From: Craterostigma plantagineum
Lineage: Eukaryota > Streptophyta > Magnoliopsida > Lamiales > Linderniaceae
NCBI GenBank assembly: GCA_027422505.1
Contig: JAPQWV010000017.1
Location: 13,083,501-13,147,500 of the forward strand
DNA: 64,000 nucleotides
Direction: 5' to 3'
Shown here: positions 54,654 to 64,000 of the stretch, in pieces
How positions within the stretch are numbered: the first letter of the stretch is position 1
Layout: every line of letters starts with the position of its first letter
Notes under the pieces: model-generated
What the model was told of the DNA's origin: nothing
Databases searched by the model: none
Seen by the model: only the letters and a program-made list of their open reading frames with translations
Made by a program: the position numbers and the translations under genes

Positions 54654-55011
54654 ATGGCGGAATTTCCTCAAGAGGAGATGGCGATTTTTGAAGAGGCGGT
54701 GCTGGTGATGGCTATTTCAGGGTCTCTTCAGGAATATCTTGACTTGAAGCAGAGTTTGCGGGTTCGGGCGATGGAGGAGGCTGTTTCTTGCTTTTCTTCT
54801 TCTTGGTCTTTTTGGCAGTTTGGCAGGAGAGGGAACTTTTGTCCGAAGATTTGGCTTTGGAGCGTGTTTTCTAGGCAGAGGTAAGTGAGGACGAAACTGG
54901 ATTGGGTGAATCTGGGGAAGGACCGGACAGGGCTTCATCAGACATGGGTTCTTTACGCTTGCGGCTTGAGGATTCAGCGGCGACAGTTTTAGTTCCCGCG
55001 GTTTTCACCAT
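54654..55011 (-). pseudogene. Sirevirus B envelope-like protein, N-terminus
   Basis: Start codon at 55011 (MVKTAGTKTVAAESSSRKRK). The sequence is Lys, Ser and Pro-rich, with a basic tract resembling a nuclear localisation signal (KKTKKKKSKK). One stop lies about 45 codons in. The frame continues across the Cassandra insertion into the Pro-rich sequence at 22641. Basic N-termini of this kind are common in Sirevirus envelope-like frames. Confidence 0.65.
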
Positions 55012-55187
55012 TTTTAAAGGTTGGAAGAGAAATAGGTTCGAAGTGGATGATTTGACGATGAGTATGAGTTTTGAAGTGGGTCTAGATCTTTTTAAAGAAG
55101 AAGAGTCGGTTTATGTAAGGAAAAGATAAGGATGGATTTCAAAATTCGAAATTTGAATATTAAATGGAAAGAGGGAAATTGATAGAC
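55012..55187 (-). other. Sirevirus B spacer upstream of the envelope-like gene
   Basis: AT-rich, non-coding, ends at the element G insertion. TAGAC at 55183-55187 would be the left target duplication of G. Confidence 0.5.
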
Positions 55188-57573
55188 TGTGGCGACCCTA
55201 CTTCTTAACTAGAATAATTGGCGGGTTTCTGCAACGAAAGCCGCGGAGGGCCCGATTTATTAAAAACTTTTTAATGAAAATAATGTACATATATGAACTA
55301 AGTCGGGTTTATAAAATGCGTCTGTATAATACAACGGGCCGGAGCCCCAAAAATCTAAACCCGACTATCCTACGCCCCTCCACAGGTCGCGTCCCATGTA
55401 CCGCTCCGCCCTCAAAAGCCCGTGGAGTCACCGCCACCAGCCAGCCTATATCTCAACCCTGACTCCCATCGGGGTCGGGCTCAGTCCCACCTAAAAAATA
55501 TAACGCTGAGCAAAAACGCCCAGTAGGTGGCAGTAAAAACATGCAATGTATGCGTGCGTGCACTCAACCCAATCCCATGACCTCACACATGAAATATGCA
55601 CGCTCAACCTATCACATGTCTCATCACATAACAGGGCCCTCGGTTAGACTCACCACCCACGCGCGCAATGGCAAAGTACGCCATAATCATGCGGTAGCCC
55701 ACGCCGGCCGTGCCGGGTCGCTCCTTCCGCACACAATCTCAACCCGACGACTTTTCCGCAAGTGGCCTACCACTAACCCGGGTAGATAGGAATCTCACAT
55801 CTGTCAGCCGTCCCTGAGCCAAATAATATCCGGTGGTGTGCACCTCGGGTGGCTCAATCCCGAGTAGATGGGTGTCGCAAACCCCCTCTCCCACCAGGTG
55901 CTACGCGAGTCTAACCTCGACGACCAATAAAGGTCACTCTACCCCACTCGTCCGACACCGTAAGGCGTCTCCGTATATATACGGTATAACATCAACCCCT
56001 CACGTGCATGTCGTGAAAATGCACATATAATAACAATCATGAGAAACGTATACCCCGAAATAACATAATCGTATAGTATTTAAACTAGGCCGATGGTTTT
56101 AAAATCCAAAAATAATATTTAGAATTTAAAATATGGGTTGACCCGAACATATACGTTATAGTACGAAAATATTATATTTAAAAGTGATTTGGGCTTAAAA
56201 CCATTTTATTTAAAATGTTTGGGCCTGAAATAGGGCAAAAGCCCAAAATTAAATTCGCTGGTCAACTCACACCAAAATCGGTCAAAGCCCAATTTAAAAT
56301 CGCCCGAAACCCACTTGGTCAACTCGCGAAAGTCGAGTCAACACCCGATTTCACGATTCGCCCGATTTTACATTAGAAACCCTGGTCAACCCGCGAAAGT
56401 AAGGTCAACGCCCGATTTCGCAAAGCTTTCGGCGATTTCGCAAATCGCCCGATTTGACGCTGAAGCTCGATTTGATCTCACGAATCGCCCGATTTCTCTC
56501 ACAGGAATCACCCCGCGATTTGAAATCGGCCCGCGAAACCCAAAATCGGCCCGACGCTCTCTCACAACTCGCGAAATGCTTCAGCCCGCGAAACCTGAAC
56601 TCTGGCCCGCGAAACCTGTTTTTACTCACACATCAAAATCAATTGGGCCCGCGAAATACTTTCGCGACCCGAAATCCAATTCGGCCGATTTCCAATCACT
56701 TAAAAATTATTTTCGCCCGATTTCTACGAACCGTCCGATTTCTCTGAAACCTTCATATAAAACTCTAAAACTTTCCCAGAAATTCTAACACATTCAACAC
56801 AACGAACCACATAAGGATGTTAATAAAATACAGAACTCATATCTTGAGTTCAAAAATCACGTAATAGAACATAACAAAAATTCACAAAATCATAAAACAT
56901 GAAACCTTAGTTTTGAATGTCCTTCCATTCGAATTTTAACACTTTTCAGGAAAATATTACGGGTTGTAGGGGTTTAGAACCACCTACCTATCCTCCAAGC
57001 CAAATTTGAGTTTAATTCCCTAGGTCGAAAATCTACTCAAGCTTGCCAACACCTGGTTTTTGGTTTGATCTTCACTGTTCCTTTCGTCACTTAATGTACC
57101 TTAACTTTCACTAATACATCAAACCATGTCAAGAGTCTTAACACGTGAGCTTGTAGAATATTTATAAATTAATTCGAAATGTTAGCTTACCAAAATCTTC
57201 TCCGCTCTTCTCGTTACCTTTCTTCCTTTCACGTTTGTTCTTGGAAATGCAAGTGAGGGTTTTATCTTAATACATGGCAAGGTGATGAAAACCCCACGTG
57301 GCTTTCCCTTGGTGTTAAGTAATCTCATACTTATCCCAAGTTACTTGAGCCACTATATATTTGGGCCCTTTGTACTTCTTTGTTCGCTATATTTTTAGAC
57401 CCAAAATTCTTTCTTGGGTTTCTTAAGAATTTTTGCCTATCTTATTTTATTCAACTTCTGGCCTAATTATTATTTTCGGGTCGACTCCAAAAATTCAGGT
57501 TTGCCCGAAAATTAACTCCATTAATGTCGAACATTACCAAAAATAATCCCGTATTAATTTTACGGGTATTATA
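55188..57573 (-). mobile_element. 3' LTR of element G
   Basis: 2386 bp. On the minus strand starts TATAATACCCGTAAAATT, so the canonical TG seen in relatives is TA here, and ends GGGTCGCCACA. Contains a CCCGATTT/CCCGCGAAA word array at 56290-56770 and the U5 hairpin CTGGGC-GTTTTT-GCTCAG at 55523-55506. Confidence 0.9.
56290..56770. repeat. CCCGATTT and CCCGCGAAA word array in G LTR
   Basis: About a dozen GCCCGATTT and a similar number of CGCGAAA words within 480 bases, irregularly spaced. The 5' LTR repeats the array at 63260-63740. Confidence 0.85.
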
Positions 57574-57590
57574 TCCTCCCTCCTTAAAAG
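57574..57590 (-). promoter_or_regulatory. Polypurine tract of element G
   Basis: CTTTTAAGGAGGGAGGA on the minus strand, next to the 3' LTR. It overlaps the relic of the pol terminus (GGGGACGAAATTTC). Confidence 0.8.
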
Positions 57591-57604
57591 AAATTTCGTC
57601 CCCG

Positions 57605-57770
57605 AAATTTAAGTCGTCTGGAACAACTCGGGGTATTTTTCTCTCATCTCATCTTCTCGCTCCCAAGTGGCTTCCTCGTTTGTCTGGTTCCGCCACAAGA
57701 CCTTCACTAGGGGAATGTTCTTGTTTCGTAGTCGGTTCACCTCGTGCATTAAAATCTCTACCGGCCTTTC
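57605..57770 (-). pseudogene. Chromodomain of element G integrase, behind a stop
   Basis: Past the TAA at 57773-57771 the frame continues with ERPVEILMHEVNRLRNKNIP and LVKVLWRNQTNEEATWERED, the chromodomain-like module, to the natural stop near 57605. The homologous position in palindrome P is GAA (Glu), so one nonsense change removes the chromodomain. Confidence 0.8.
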
Positions 57771-58679
57771 TTAATAGCTTAGATCCGGTTTCAATTGCTG
57801 ATGAAGCGTCTCACTTCGTAGCACATGACTCGGATCAGGAACGTACTTCCGTAACGTAGATACATGGAACACGTCATGGACTTGTGCTAAAGAGGTCGGT
57901 AATTCTTGCTGGTACGCTACTTCACCGACTCTTTTCAAAATATTGAAAGGTCCTATATATCTTGGACTCAGCTTCCCTTTCCGTCCAAATCTCTTAACTC
58001 CTTTCATCGGTGATATTTTCAAGAAGACTTGATCGCCTTCTTCAAATTCCAACGGCCTTCGTCTTTTATCTGCGTAGCTCTTCTGACGACTTTGCGCCGT
58101 TTGCATTCTCTCCCGAATTTTACTAACAGCTTCAGTCATCTCTCGAACCATTTCGGGACCTAACAGCACCTTTTCGCCTATTTCATCCCAATGGACTGGG
58201 CATCGACATTTACGCCCATACAAGGCCCCGTAAGGCGCCATCCCAATCGTTGCTTGAAAGCTGTTGTTATATGAAAATTCGATCAATGGGAGATATTTAC
58301 TCCAACTTCCTCGGAAATCCAGAACGCAAGCCCTCAACATGTCTTCGAGTGTCTGGATCGTTCTTTCCGATTGTCCGTCCGTCTGGGGATGATAACCTGA
58401 GCTAAAGGACAATTTAGTTCCTAAAGCTTTCTGTAAACTTACCCAGAATCGGGACAGAAATCTCGAGTCTCGATCTGAAACGATCGACATCGGAATTCCA
58501 TGGAGTCTCACTATTTCTTGGATGTACAACTCTGCGTACTTATCCATGGAATAGGTCTGATTAATCGGTAGAAAGTGGGCAGATTTCGTCAATCTAACAA
58601 CTACCCAAATTGCATCATGTCCTTTCACCGTCTTGGGTAATCCTACTACAAAGTCCATTGTTATATGGTCCCACTTCAC
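57771..58679 (-). CDS. Element G integrase core (open segment)
   Basis: A 302-codon open segment. DDE triad intact: Asp9 in ITMDFVVGLP, Asp69 in IVSDRDSRF and Glu105 in PQTDGQSERT. Then SPRYIGPFNILKRVGEVAYQ (GPF/Y domain) and VHDVFHVSTLRKYVPDPSHV. Ends at a premature TAA before the chromodomain. The codons before the Met at 58679 are open only back to a stop, so the true polyprotein ran in from upstream. Confidence 0.9.
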   Translation of the reverse strand: MKWDHITMDFVVGLPKTVKGHDAIWVVVRLTKSAHFLPINQTYSMDKYAELYIQEIVRLHGIPMSIVSDRDSRFLSRFWVSLQKALGTKLSFSSGYHPQTDGQSERTIQTLEDMLRACVLDFRGSWSKYLPLIEFSYNNSFQATIGMAPYGALYGRKCRCPVHWDEIGEKVLLGPEMVREMTEAVSKIRERMQTAQSRQKSYADKRRRPLEFEEGDQVFLKISPMKGVKRFGRKGKLSPRYIGPFNILKRVGEVAYQQELPTSLAQVHDVFHVSTLRKYVPDPSHVLRSETLHQQLKPDLSY

Positions 58680-58807
58680 TCAGGAACCGTCAAAGGTTGC
58701 AACATTCCTGCCGGCCTTGGATGTTCTGCCTTGATCTGTTGGCAAGTCAGGCATCGACTTACGAAAGTGGCAACGTCTCTTTTCATCCCAGGCCACCAGT
58801 AATTTAT
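58680..58807 (-). pseudogene. H2C2 zinc-finger region of element G integrase
   Basis: After the stop at 58808 the same protein can be traced through a PGMKRDVA block and CLTCQQIKAEHPRPAG to a second stop just before 58679. The Cys pair (CLTC) and upstream His (in [10 protein letters not shown]) are those of the integrase HHCC finger. Confidence 0.75.
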
Positions 58808-59794
58808 TCACAAATCTCGATACATCTTCGTGGCACCAGGATGTACTGAGTAGGTCGTCGTATGTGCCTCCGTCATCAACGTTCGGCGGATGTCTTCATC
58901 TTTAGGCACGTACAGACGATTTCTGAATCGTAAGCTACCGTCATCTCGAAATTCGAAGTCTGACGGGACATTTTCATCTCGTTCATCTCGAACCTTCAAA
59001 TACAGCTCGTCTACTTTTTGCACTTCGATGATCCGATCTAACAGCGTTGGTTTGAGGGTCAACGCTGCCAGTCTCATCTCAATCTCCCCGAAGTGAATTA
59101 CTTCTACTCCGAGTTGGCATAATTCAGCACTTACAGTTTTCCGGCTCAACGCGTCTGCGACTACGTTAGCTTTTCCTGGGTGATAGTTTATCACATAGTC
59201 GTAGTCCTTCACTAGTTCGAGCCATCGTCTTTGCCTCATATTCAACTCCTTATGTGTGAAGAAGTACTTTAGGCTCTTGTGATCTGTGAAGATCTCGCAC
59301 CTTTCTCCGTACAGATAGTGCCGCCAGATTTTTAGAGCAAACACTACTGCGGCGAGTTCAAGATCATGGGTGGGGTAATTCTTCTCATACGGCTTCAACT
59401 GTCGGGAGGCGTAAGCAATTACCTTCCCATTCTGCATTAATACGCACCCCAAGCCATTCTTCGAGGCGTCACTATATACCGAAAATCCTTCAGTACCCGA
59501 AGGTATTGCTAAGACTGGAGCAGTCGTCAATCTTTTCTTCAGCTCCTGAAAACTTTGCTCGCATTCTTCAGTCCACTTGTACGGAACGTTCTTCTTCGTC
59601 AGGTCTGTGAGCGTCGAGGCTATACTGGAAAAATCTTTGATGAACTTACGATAGTATCCAGCAAGACCAAGAAAACTTCTAACCTCCGTGGGAGTGGTTG
59701 GTCGCGGCCATTTGTCTATTGCTTCAATCTTGCTGGGGTCCACTGAAATTCCATGTGCCCCAGAAAAGCCACTTGTTCCAACCGGAACTCGCAT
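58808..59794 (-). CDS. Element G RT C-terminus and RNase H (open segment)
   Basis: A 328-codon open segment. RT thumb/connection with [18 protein letters not shown] and [19 protein letters not shown]. RNase H has its four acidic residues: Asp109 (VYSDASKNG), Glu146 (HDLELAAV), Asp171 (FTDHKSL) and Asp194 (ADALSR). The C-terminal portion begins the integrase zinc finger. A frameshift with loss of a few codons separates it from the RT core (59716-60291), at the FLGH motif. Confidence 0.9.
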   Translation of the reverse strand: MRVPVGTSGFSGAHGISVDPSKIEAIDKWPRPTTPTEVRSFLGLAGYYRKFIKDFSSIASTLTDLTKKNVPYKWTEECEQSFQELKKRLTTAPVLAIPSGTEGFSVYSDASKNGLGCVLMQNGKVIAYASRQLKPYEKNYPTHDLELAAVVFALKIWRHYLYGERCEIFTDHKSLKYFFTHKELNMRQRRWLELVKDYDYVINYHPGKANVVADALSRKTVSAELCQLGVEVIHFGEIEMRLAALTLKPTLLDRIIEVQKVDELYLKVRDERDENVPSDFEFRDDGSLRFRNRLYVPKDEDIRRTLMTEAHTTTYSVHPGATKMYRDL

Positions 59795-60291
59795 TTCTTG
59801 AATTTAGCGAATAATTGCTTCTCTCGGAGAATTCCAAGGACCGTTCTCAGGTGTTCCTCGTGTTCTTCTTTGGTCTTAGAATAAATGAGAATATCGTCAA
59901 TAAAGACGATGACGAAGCGGTCCAGAAACTCTTTAAACACTCGGTTCATCAGATCCATGAAAGTAGCAGGAGCATTCGTTAGCCCGAAAGGCATGACCAA
60001 GAATTCATAGTGGCCGTACCTCGTGCTGAACGCAGTTTTGGGAACATCCGTCTCGCGGATCCTTAATTGATGATAACCGGAACGTAGGTCAATCTTCGAG
60101 AATACCGTCGCCCCTTGTAATTGATCAAATAGATCGTCTATCCTCGGCAACGGATACTTATTCTTGATCGTGATTTTATTGAGCTCACGATAATCGATGC
60201 ACATCCTCATCGACCCGTCTTTCTTCTTAACAAAAAGTAATGGGGCTCCCCAAGGCGAGAAACTGGGTTGAATAAAACCCTTTTGCATCAA
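59716..60291 (-). CDS. Element G reverse transcriptase core (open segment)
   Basis: A 191-codon open segment with [41 protein letters not shown] (Asp68), [14 protein letters not shown] and the catalytic FIDD box (residues 130-133, [10 protein letters not shown]). It ends with [10 protein letters not shown], after which the frame shifts. Copies genomic RNA in active relatives. Confidence 0.9.
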   Translation of the reverse strand: MMQKGFIQPSFSPWGAPLLFVKKKDGSMRMCIDYRELNKITIKNKYPLPRIDDLFDQLQGATVFSKIDLRSGYHQLRIRETDVPKTAFSTRYGHYEFLVMPFGLTNAPATFMDLMNRVFKEFLDRFVIVFIDDILIYSKTKEEHEEHLRTVLGILREKQLFAKFKKCEFRLEQVAFLGHMEFQWTPARLKQ

Positions 60292-60332
60292 ATCTTCTAA
60301 TTGCTCCTTTAGTTCTCGTAACTCGTTCGGCG

Positions 60333-60716
60333 CTAACCGATACGGAGATTTAGAGATCGGGGCAGCTCCCGGTACAAGATCAATACAAATTCAATTTCCC
60401 GATCTGGTGGTAATCCCGGAAGATCCTCGGGGAATACCTCGGGGTATTCATTTACTACTGGAACCTCCTCAAGCTTCGGCTGGGAAGATTCCTCGGCTTT
60501 CACCGCGAAGATCAGGAACGATTTGCAACCCATATTCACGAGTCGTTGAGCTTTCAAAGCAGAAATCCGAGGGATTAGCGTACCATTTTTGTTTCCCGAA
60601 AATTTAAATTCCTCTCCCTCGGGTGATCGGAACCTAACTACCCTCTTTGAGCAATCGATAATGGCCCCGTACTTCGAGAGCCAATCCATCCCGAATATGA
60701 TGTCGTAATTATTCAT
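60333..60716 (-). pseudogene. Element G protease C-terminus and RT entry
   Basis: Starts YDIIFGMDWLSKYGAIIDC, the conserved end of the gypsy protease. Then a linker and [20 protein letters not shown], the canonical RT entry. The frame is lost just after IEFV, where relatives read IDLVPG. Confidence 0.85.
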
Positions 60717-60733
60717 CGGGATTACTATTAGGT

Positions 60734-61177
60734 CTACATCTTAACAGGACAATTTTCTACCACTAAGTTGGTCCGAGTTGGATCTCCATGTGGTAGGAAT
60801 ACTATAAAATTGCATGAGGAATGGGTGGGATATATTCCCGCCTGGGTCACGAAATTAGCCGACACAAACGAATGTGTGGCTCCAGAGTCAATCAGTATTG
60901 AAAATGGTACATGAAAGATATTCAACGTACCAGGCACTACGGCTGCGTTCTCCTCCGCCTCTTCGTGGGTAAGTGTAAAAACTCGTGCAGGTACAGGCGG
61001 AGGTCGAATCAGATTCTGCGGCTGATTCTGCAGTCGAGGTTGACCTTCCGTGCAATTCCGTGCAGTGTGCCCAGTCTTTCCGCACCGAAAGCACTGTAGA
61101 TTCTGCGCAGGTCGAGGTCCGTAGCAGATGCCGAAGTGATTTCTTCCGCACTGCTGACACTGTGGTGCTGGCATCAC
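60734..61177 (-). CDS. Element G gag zinc knuckle and protease (open segment)
   Basis: A 147-codon open segment with an intact knuckle, CFRCGKTGHTARNC (Cys29, Cys32, His37, Cys42), and the aspartic protease site ILIDSGATHSFVS (Asp97, Ser98, Gly99). A CQQC pair precedes them. A frame break at 60734 separates this part from the protease C-terminus. Confidence 0.88.
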   Translation of the reverse strand: MMPAPQCQQCGRNHFGICYGPRPAQNLQCFRCGKTGHTARNCTEGQPRLQNQPQNLIRPPPVPARVFTLTHEEAEENAAVVPGTLNIFHVPFSILIDSGATHSFVSANFVTQAGIYPTHSSCNFIVFLPHGDPTRTNLVVENCPVKM

Positions 61178-61336
61178 TGGTCGATAGGGAACGTTGGTCG
61201 GTCCCTGACTAAAGTTCGGACGCCAGATCTGTTGGCCCGGTCGATTGCCTTTGTTCTTCGAACCCTTGCTGAAGAATTGCCGCTTCTGCCTGCTTCCTCC
61301 CTATTGACTCTCCCTCTTCCGATTCGCTTCCTGGGA

Positions 61337-62038
61337 CTATCTCACAACTCCTTCCGCCTGCTCAACTGTTAAGGCACGCTCTGTCGCCTGGCGGAATTCC
61401 AGCTGGCGCACACCCGCCACACTGAGGTCTCGGTAGAATTCGGGTTTCAGTCCCCGAAGAAATCTCGTAACTTTCAGAGCATTCGTCGCTATGAGATGAG
61501 GAGCAAACCGGGATAACTCCTCAAATCTGCGGATGTATTCCGCAACCGGCATTCGCACTTGCTTCAGATTCATAAATTCGTACATCCGCTGCTCCTGGTC
61601 GTGAGCAGTGACGTACTTGTCGTAGAAAAGTTCTCTGAAGCGCTCCCACGACATAGTAGCGCGATCCTCTAACACCTTTACGGTGTTCCACCAGAACCGC
61701 GTGCTTCCCCGAAGTAGGGAAACGGCACAAACAATTAGATCTTCAATGGTGGCGATCCAGTCCTCGGCCACCGCAGGGTTGGCGCCCTCGGCGAAGCTAG
61801 GAGGATTGAATTTACGAAACCTCTCCCCGATAATTTCCACACGATCCGGCTGCGGGGAGGTACGACACTGAGATGAGCTCCGGTGATTGATCAAGTCATT
61901 GATCTGGTCTGACTGTCGTTGGATTAATTCGGTCAGACGATTGATAGTATCACGCTCACGAGTCGAGGACTCAGGTTCGTCCTGCCGACTCGTTTCTCCT
62001 ACAAACTCACGCCTAGGTCTTCCTCTCGACATTTCCAA
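61337..62038 (-). CDS. Element G gag capsid part (open segment)
   Basis: Start at 62038 or at the second Met, 62032 (MSRGRPRREFVGETSRQDEP). Retrotransposon gag domain: GANPAVAEDWIATIEDL, STRFWWNTVKVLEDRATMSW, FRELFYDKYVTAHDQEQRMY, EYIRRFEELSRFAP and FLRGLKPEFYRDLSV. About 25 residues seem deleted between IATIEDL and AVSLLRG, compared with the usual gag length there. Ends at a stop at 61337, with the linker to the knuckle decayed. Confidence 0.88.
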   Translation of the reverse strand: MEMSRGRPRREFVGETSRQDEPESSTRERDTINRLTELIQRQSDQINDLINHRSSSQCRTSPQPDRVEIIGERFRKFNPPSFAEGANPAVAEDWIATIEDLIVCAVSLLRGSTRFWWNTVKVLEDRATMSWERFRELFYDKYVTAHDQEQRMYEFMNLKQVRMPVAEYIRRFEELSRFAPHLIATNALKVTRFLRGLKPEFYRDLSVAGVRQLEFRQATERALTVEQAEGVVR

Positions 62039-62100
62039 ATACTATATAACACATAAACACGTAATTAAAAACACATAATCACATCGAAACACGTAATACC

Positions 62101-62185
62101 TACAGGCAAGGCTGGTTCTCCCGGCTTCTGAGCGGCAGTACATGGACAGTCTTCAGAACCTAAAACCTAACGCTCTGATACCACC
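62101..62185 (-). promoter_or_regulatory. PBS and conserved leader of element G
   Basis: Minus strand GGTGGTATCAGAGC (62185-62172), then a leader with GTCCATGTACTGCCGCTCA and CAGCCTTGCCTGTA, nearly the same as in LARD F at 33249-33329. Gag starts about 60 bases further on. Confidence 0.85.
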
Positions 62186-64000
62186 TGTGGCGACCCTACT
62201 TCTTAACTAGAATAATTGGCGGATTTCCGCAACGAAAGCCGCGGAGGACCCGATTTATTAAAAACTTTTTAATGAAAATAATGTACATATATAAACTAAG
62301 TCGGATTTATAAAATGCGTCTGTATAATACAACGGGCCGGAGCCCCAAAAATCTAAACCCGACTATCCTACGCCCCTCCACAGGTCGCGTCCCATGTACC
62401 GCTCCGCCCTCAAAAGCCCGTGGAGTCACCGCAACCAGCCAGCCTATATCTCAACCCTGACTCCCATCGAGGTCGGGCTCCGTCCCACCTGAAAAATATA
62501 ACGCTGAGCAAAAACGCCCAGTAGGTGGCAGTAAAAACATGCAATGTATGCGTGCGTGCACTCAACCCAATCCCATGACCTCACACATGAAATATGCACG
62601 CTCAACCTATCACATGTCTCATCACATAACAGGGCCCTCGGTTAGACTCAGCACCCACACGCGCAATGGCAAAGTACGCCATAATCATGCGGTAGCCCAC
62701 GTCGGCCGTGCCGGGTCGCTCCTTCCGCACACAATCTCAACCCGACGACTTTTCCCCAAGTGGCCTACCACGAACCCGAGTAGACAGGAATCTCACATCT
62801 GTCGGCCGTCCCTGAGCCAAATAATATCCGGTGGTGTGCACCTCGGGTGGCTCAATCCCGAGTAGATGGGTGTCGCAAACCCCCTCTCCCACCAGGTGCT
62901 ACGCGAGTCTAACCTCGACGACCAATAAAGGTCACTCTATCCCACTCGTCTGACACCGTAAGGCGTCTCCGTATAAATACGGTATAACATCAACCCCTCA
63001 CGTGCATGTCGTGAAAATGCACATATAATAACAATCATCAGAAATGTATACCCCGAAATAACATAATCGTATAGTATTTAAACTAGGCCGATGGTTTTAA
63101 AATCCAAAAATAATATTTATAATTTAAAATATGGGTTGACCCGAACATATACGTTATAGTACGAAAATATTATATTTAAAAGTGATTTGGGCTTAAAACC
63201 ATTTTATTTAAAATGTTTGGGCCTGAAATAGGGCAAAAGCCCAAAATTAAATTCGCTGGTCAACTCACACCAAAATCGGTCAAAGCCCAATTTAAAATCG
63301 CCCGAAACCCACTTGGTCAACTCGCGAAAGTCGAGTCAACACCCGAACGGTTCGCCCGATTTTACGTTAGAAACCCTGGTCAACCCGCGAAAGTAAGGTC
63401 AACGCCCGATTTCGCAAAGCTTTCGGCGATTTCGCAAATCTCCCGATTTGACGCTGAAGCTCGATTTGATCTCACGAATCGCCCGATTTCTCTCACAGAA
63501 ATCACCCCGCGATTTGAAATCGGCCCGCGAAACCCAAAATCGGCCCGACGCTCTCTCACAACTCGCGAAATGCTTCAGCCCGCGAAACCTGAACTCTGGC
63601 CCGCGAAACCTGTTTTTATTCACACATCAAAATCAATTGGGCCCGCGAAATACTTTCGCGACCCGAAATCCAATTCGGCCGATTTACTATCACTTAAAAA
63701 TCATTTTCGCCCGATTTCTACAAACCGTCCGATTTCTCTGAAACCTTCATATAAAACTCTAAAACTTTCGCAGAAATTCTAACACATTCAACACAACGAA
63801 CCACATAAGGATGTTAATAAAATACAGAAATCATATCTTGAGTTCAAAAATCACGTAATAGAACATAACAAAAATTCACAAAATCATAAAACGTGAAACC
63901 TTAGTTTTGAATGGCCTTCCATTCGAATTTTAACACTTTTCACGAAAATATTACGGGTTGTAGGGTTTTAGAACCACCTACCTATCCTCCAAGCCAAATT
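62186..64000 (-). mobile_element. 5' LTR of element G (truncated by window)
   Basis: Matches 55188-57000 closely over the visible 1.8 kb, with scattered substitutions and a small replaced stretch near 63345. Includes the U5 hairpin (62521-62504) and the CCCGATTT word array (63260-63740). About 570 bases of the LTR lie beyond the window. Confidence 0.92.

Larger units (their letters stand above)
55188..64000 (-). mobile_element. Tekay/Del-type chromovirus G (5' LTR cut by window end)
   Basis: Minus-strand Ty3/gypsy element: 5' LTR from 62186 rightward (truncated), PBS 62185-62172, leader, gag 62038-61337, zinc knuckle and protease, RT, RNase H, integrase, chromodomain, PPT, 3' LTR 57573-55188. 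Order protease-RT-RNase H-integrase defines gypsy; the C-terminal chromodomain places it among chromoviruses. Frameshifts and two in-frame stops (near 58808 and at 57771) make it inactive. The visible parts of the two LTRs look very similar. Confidence 0.92.

Noticed and set aside
55541..55789. Frame repeated at 62539-62865
   Set aside because: The same frame appears in both G LTRs because the LTRs are copies. It reads antisense to the LTR with no domain.

Overview
This window looks like nuclear DNA from a flowering plant, almost certainly a eudicot. The evidence is Ty1/copia Sireviruses with envelope-like reading frames, Ty3/gypsy chromoviruses of the Tekay/Del type with a chromodomain, Cassandra TRIM elements carrying 5S rRNA sequence, and an L1-type LINE. 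I find no intact host gene, no tRNA gene and no functional rRNA gene. The only host-derived coding sequence I recognise is a broken NEK-type protein kinase fragment (5345-6395) lying inside an LTR. Nearly all open frames are pieces of decayed retrotransposon proteins or chance frames in low-complexity DNA.

Left part (1-13.8 kb). A LINE on the minus strand (ORF1 about 8960-11008, endonuclease 8609-8870 and 3559-3661) is interrupted twice by Tekay-type LTRs. LTR X (1-3558) runs off the left edge. Solo LTR Y (3662-8608, target duplication GGGAA/GGGAT) has swallowed the kinase fragment. To the right lie the tail of a plus-strand Sirevirus (element C: envelope-like pseudogene and a 346-bp LTR, 11270-12587) and a copia-type LTR with its primer binding site (D, about 12600-13767).

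Middle part (13.8-22.6 kb). Two minus-strand Sireviruses, A and B, share one central LTR (19346-20755). A supplies decayed gag-pol (14.5-19.3 kb). B supplies the polypurine region and the envelope-like gene (20756-22641, continued at 54654-55011).

Right part (22.6-55.2 kb) is one deep nest, and each layer is supported by a 5-bp target duplication. The B envelope-like gene is split by a Cassandra solo LTR (duplication ATGGC). That LTR is split by Sirevirus E (22872-54412, duplication GATGG). E is split between pol and its envelope-like gene by F, a non-coding LARD-like element with 3.3-kb LTRs (29898-46080, duplication TTCTC). The interior of F is split by a composite at 33515-40491 (duplication AGAAC). 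The composite consists of a 6-kb inverted palindrome of two Tekay 3' halves (33515-39487) joined through two bases to a complete Cassandra (39490-40491).

The right end (55188-64000) is a nearly complete Tekay element G on the minus strand, inserted upstream of the B envelope-like frame. It has a 3' LTR, chromodomain, integrase, RNase H, RT, protease, gag and PBS, and a 5' LTR cut by the window edge.

The most unusual signals are the palindrome-plus-Cassandra composite with a single target duplication, a hairpin plus splice-donor-like U5 module conserved across otherwise dissimilar Tekay LTRs, an 80-bp leader shared by coding element G and non-coding element F, and family-specific short-word arrays inside the long LTRs. 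Nothing here resembles a prokaryotic-type defence or CRISPR system.
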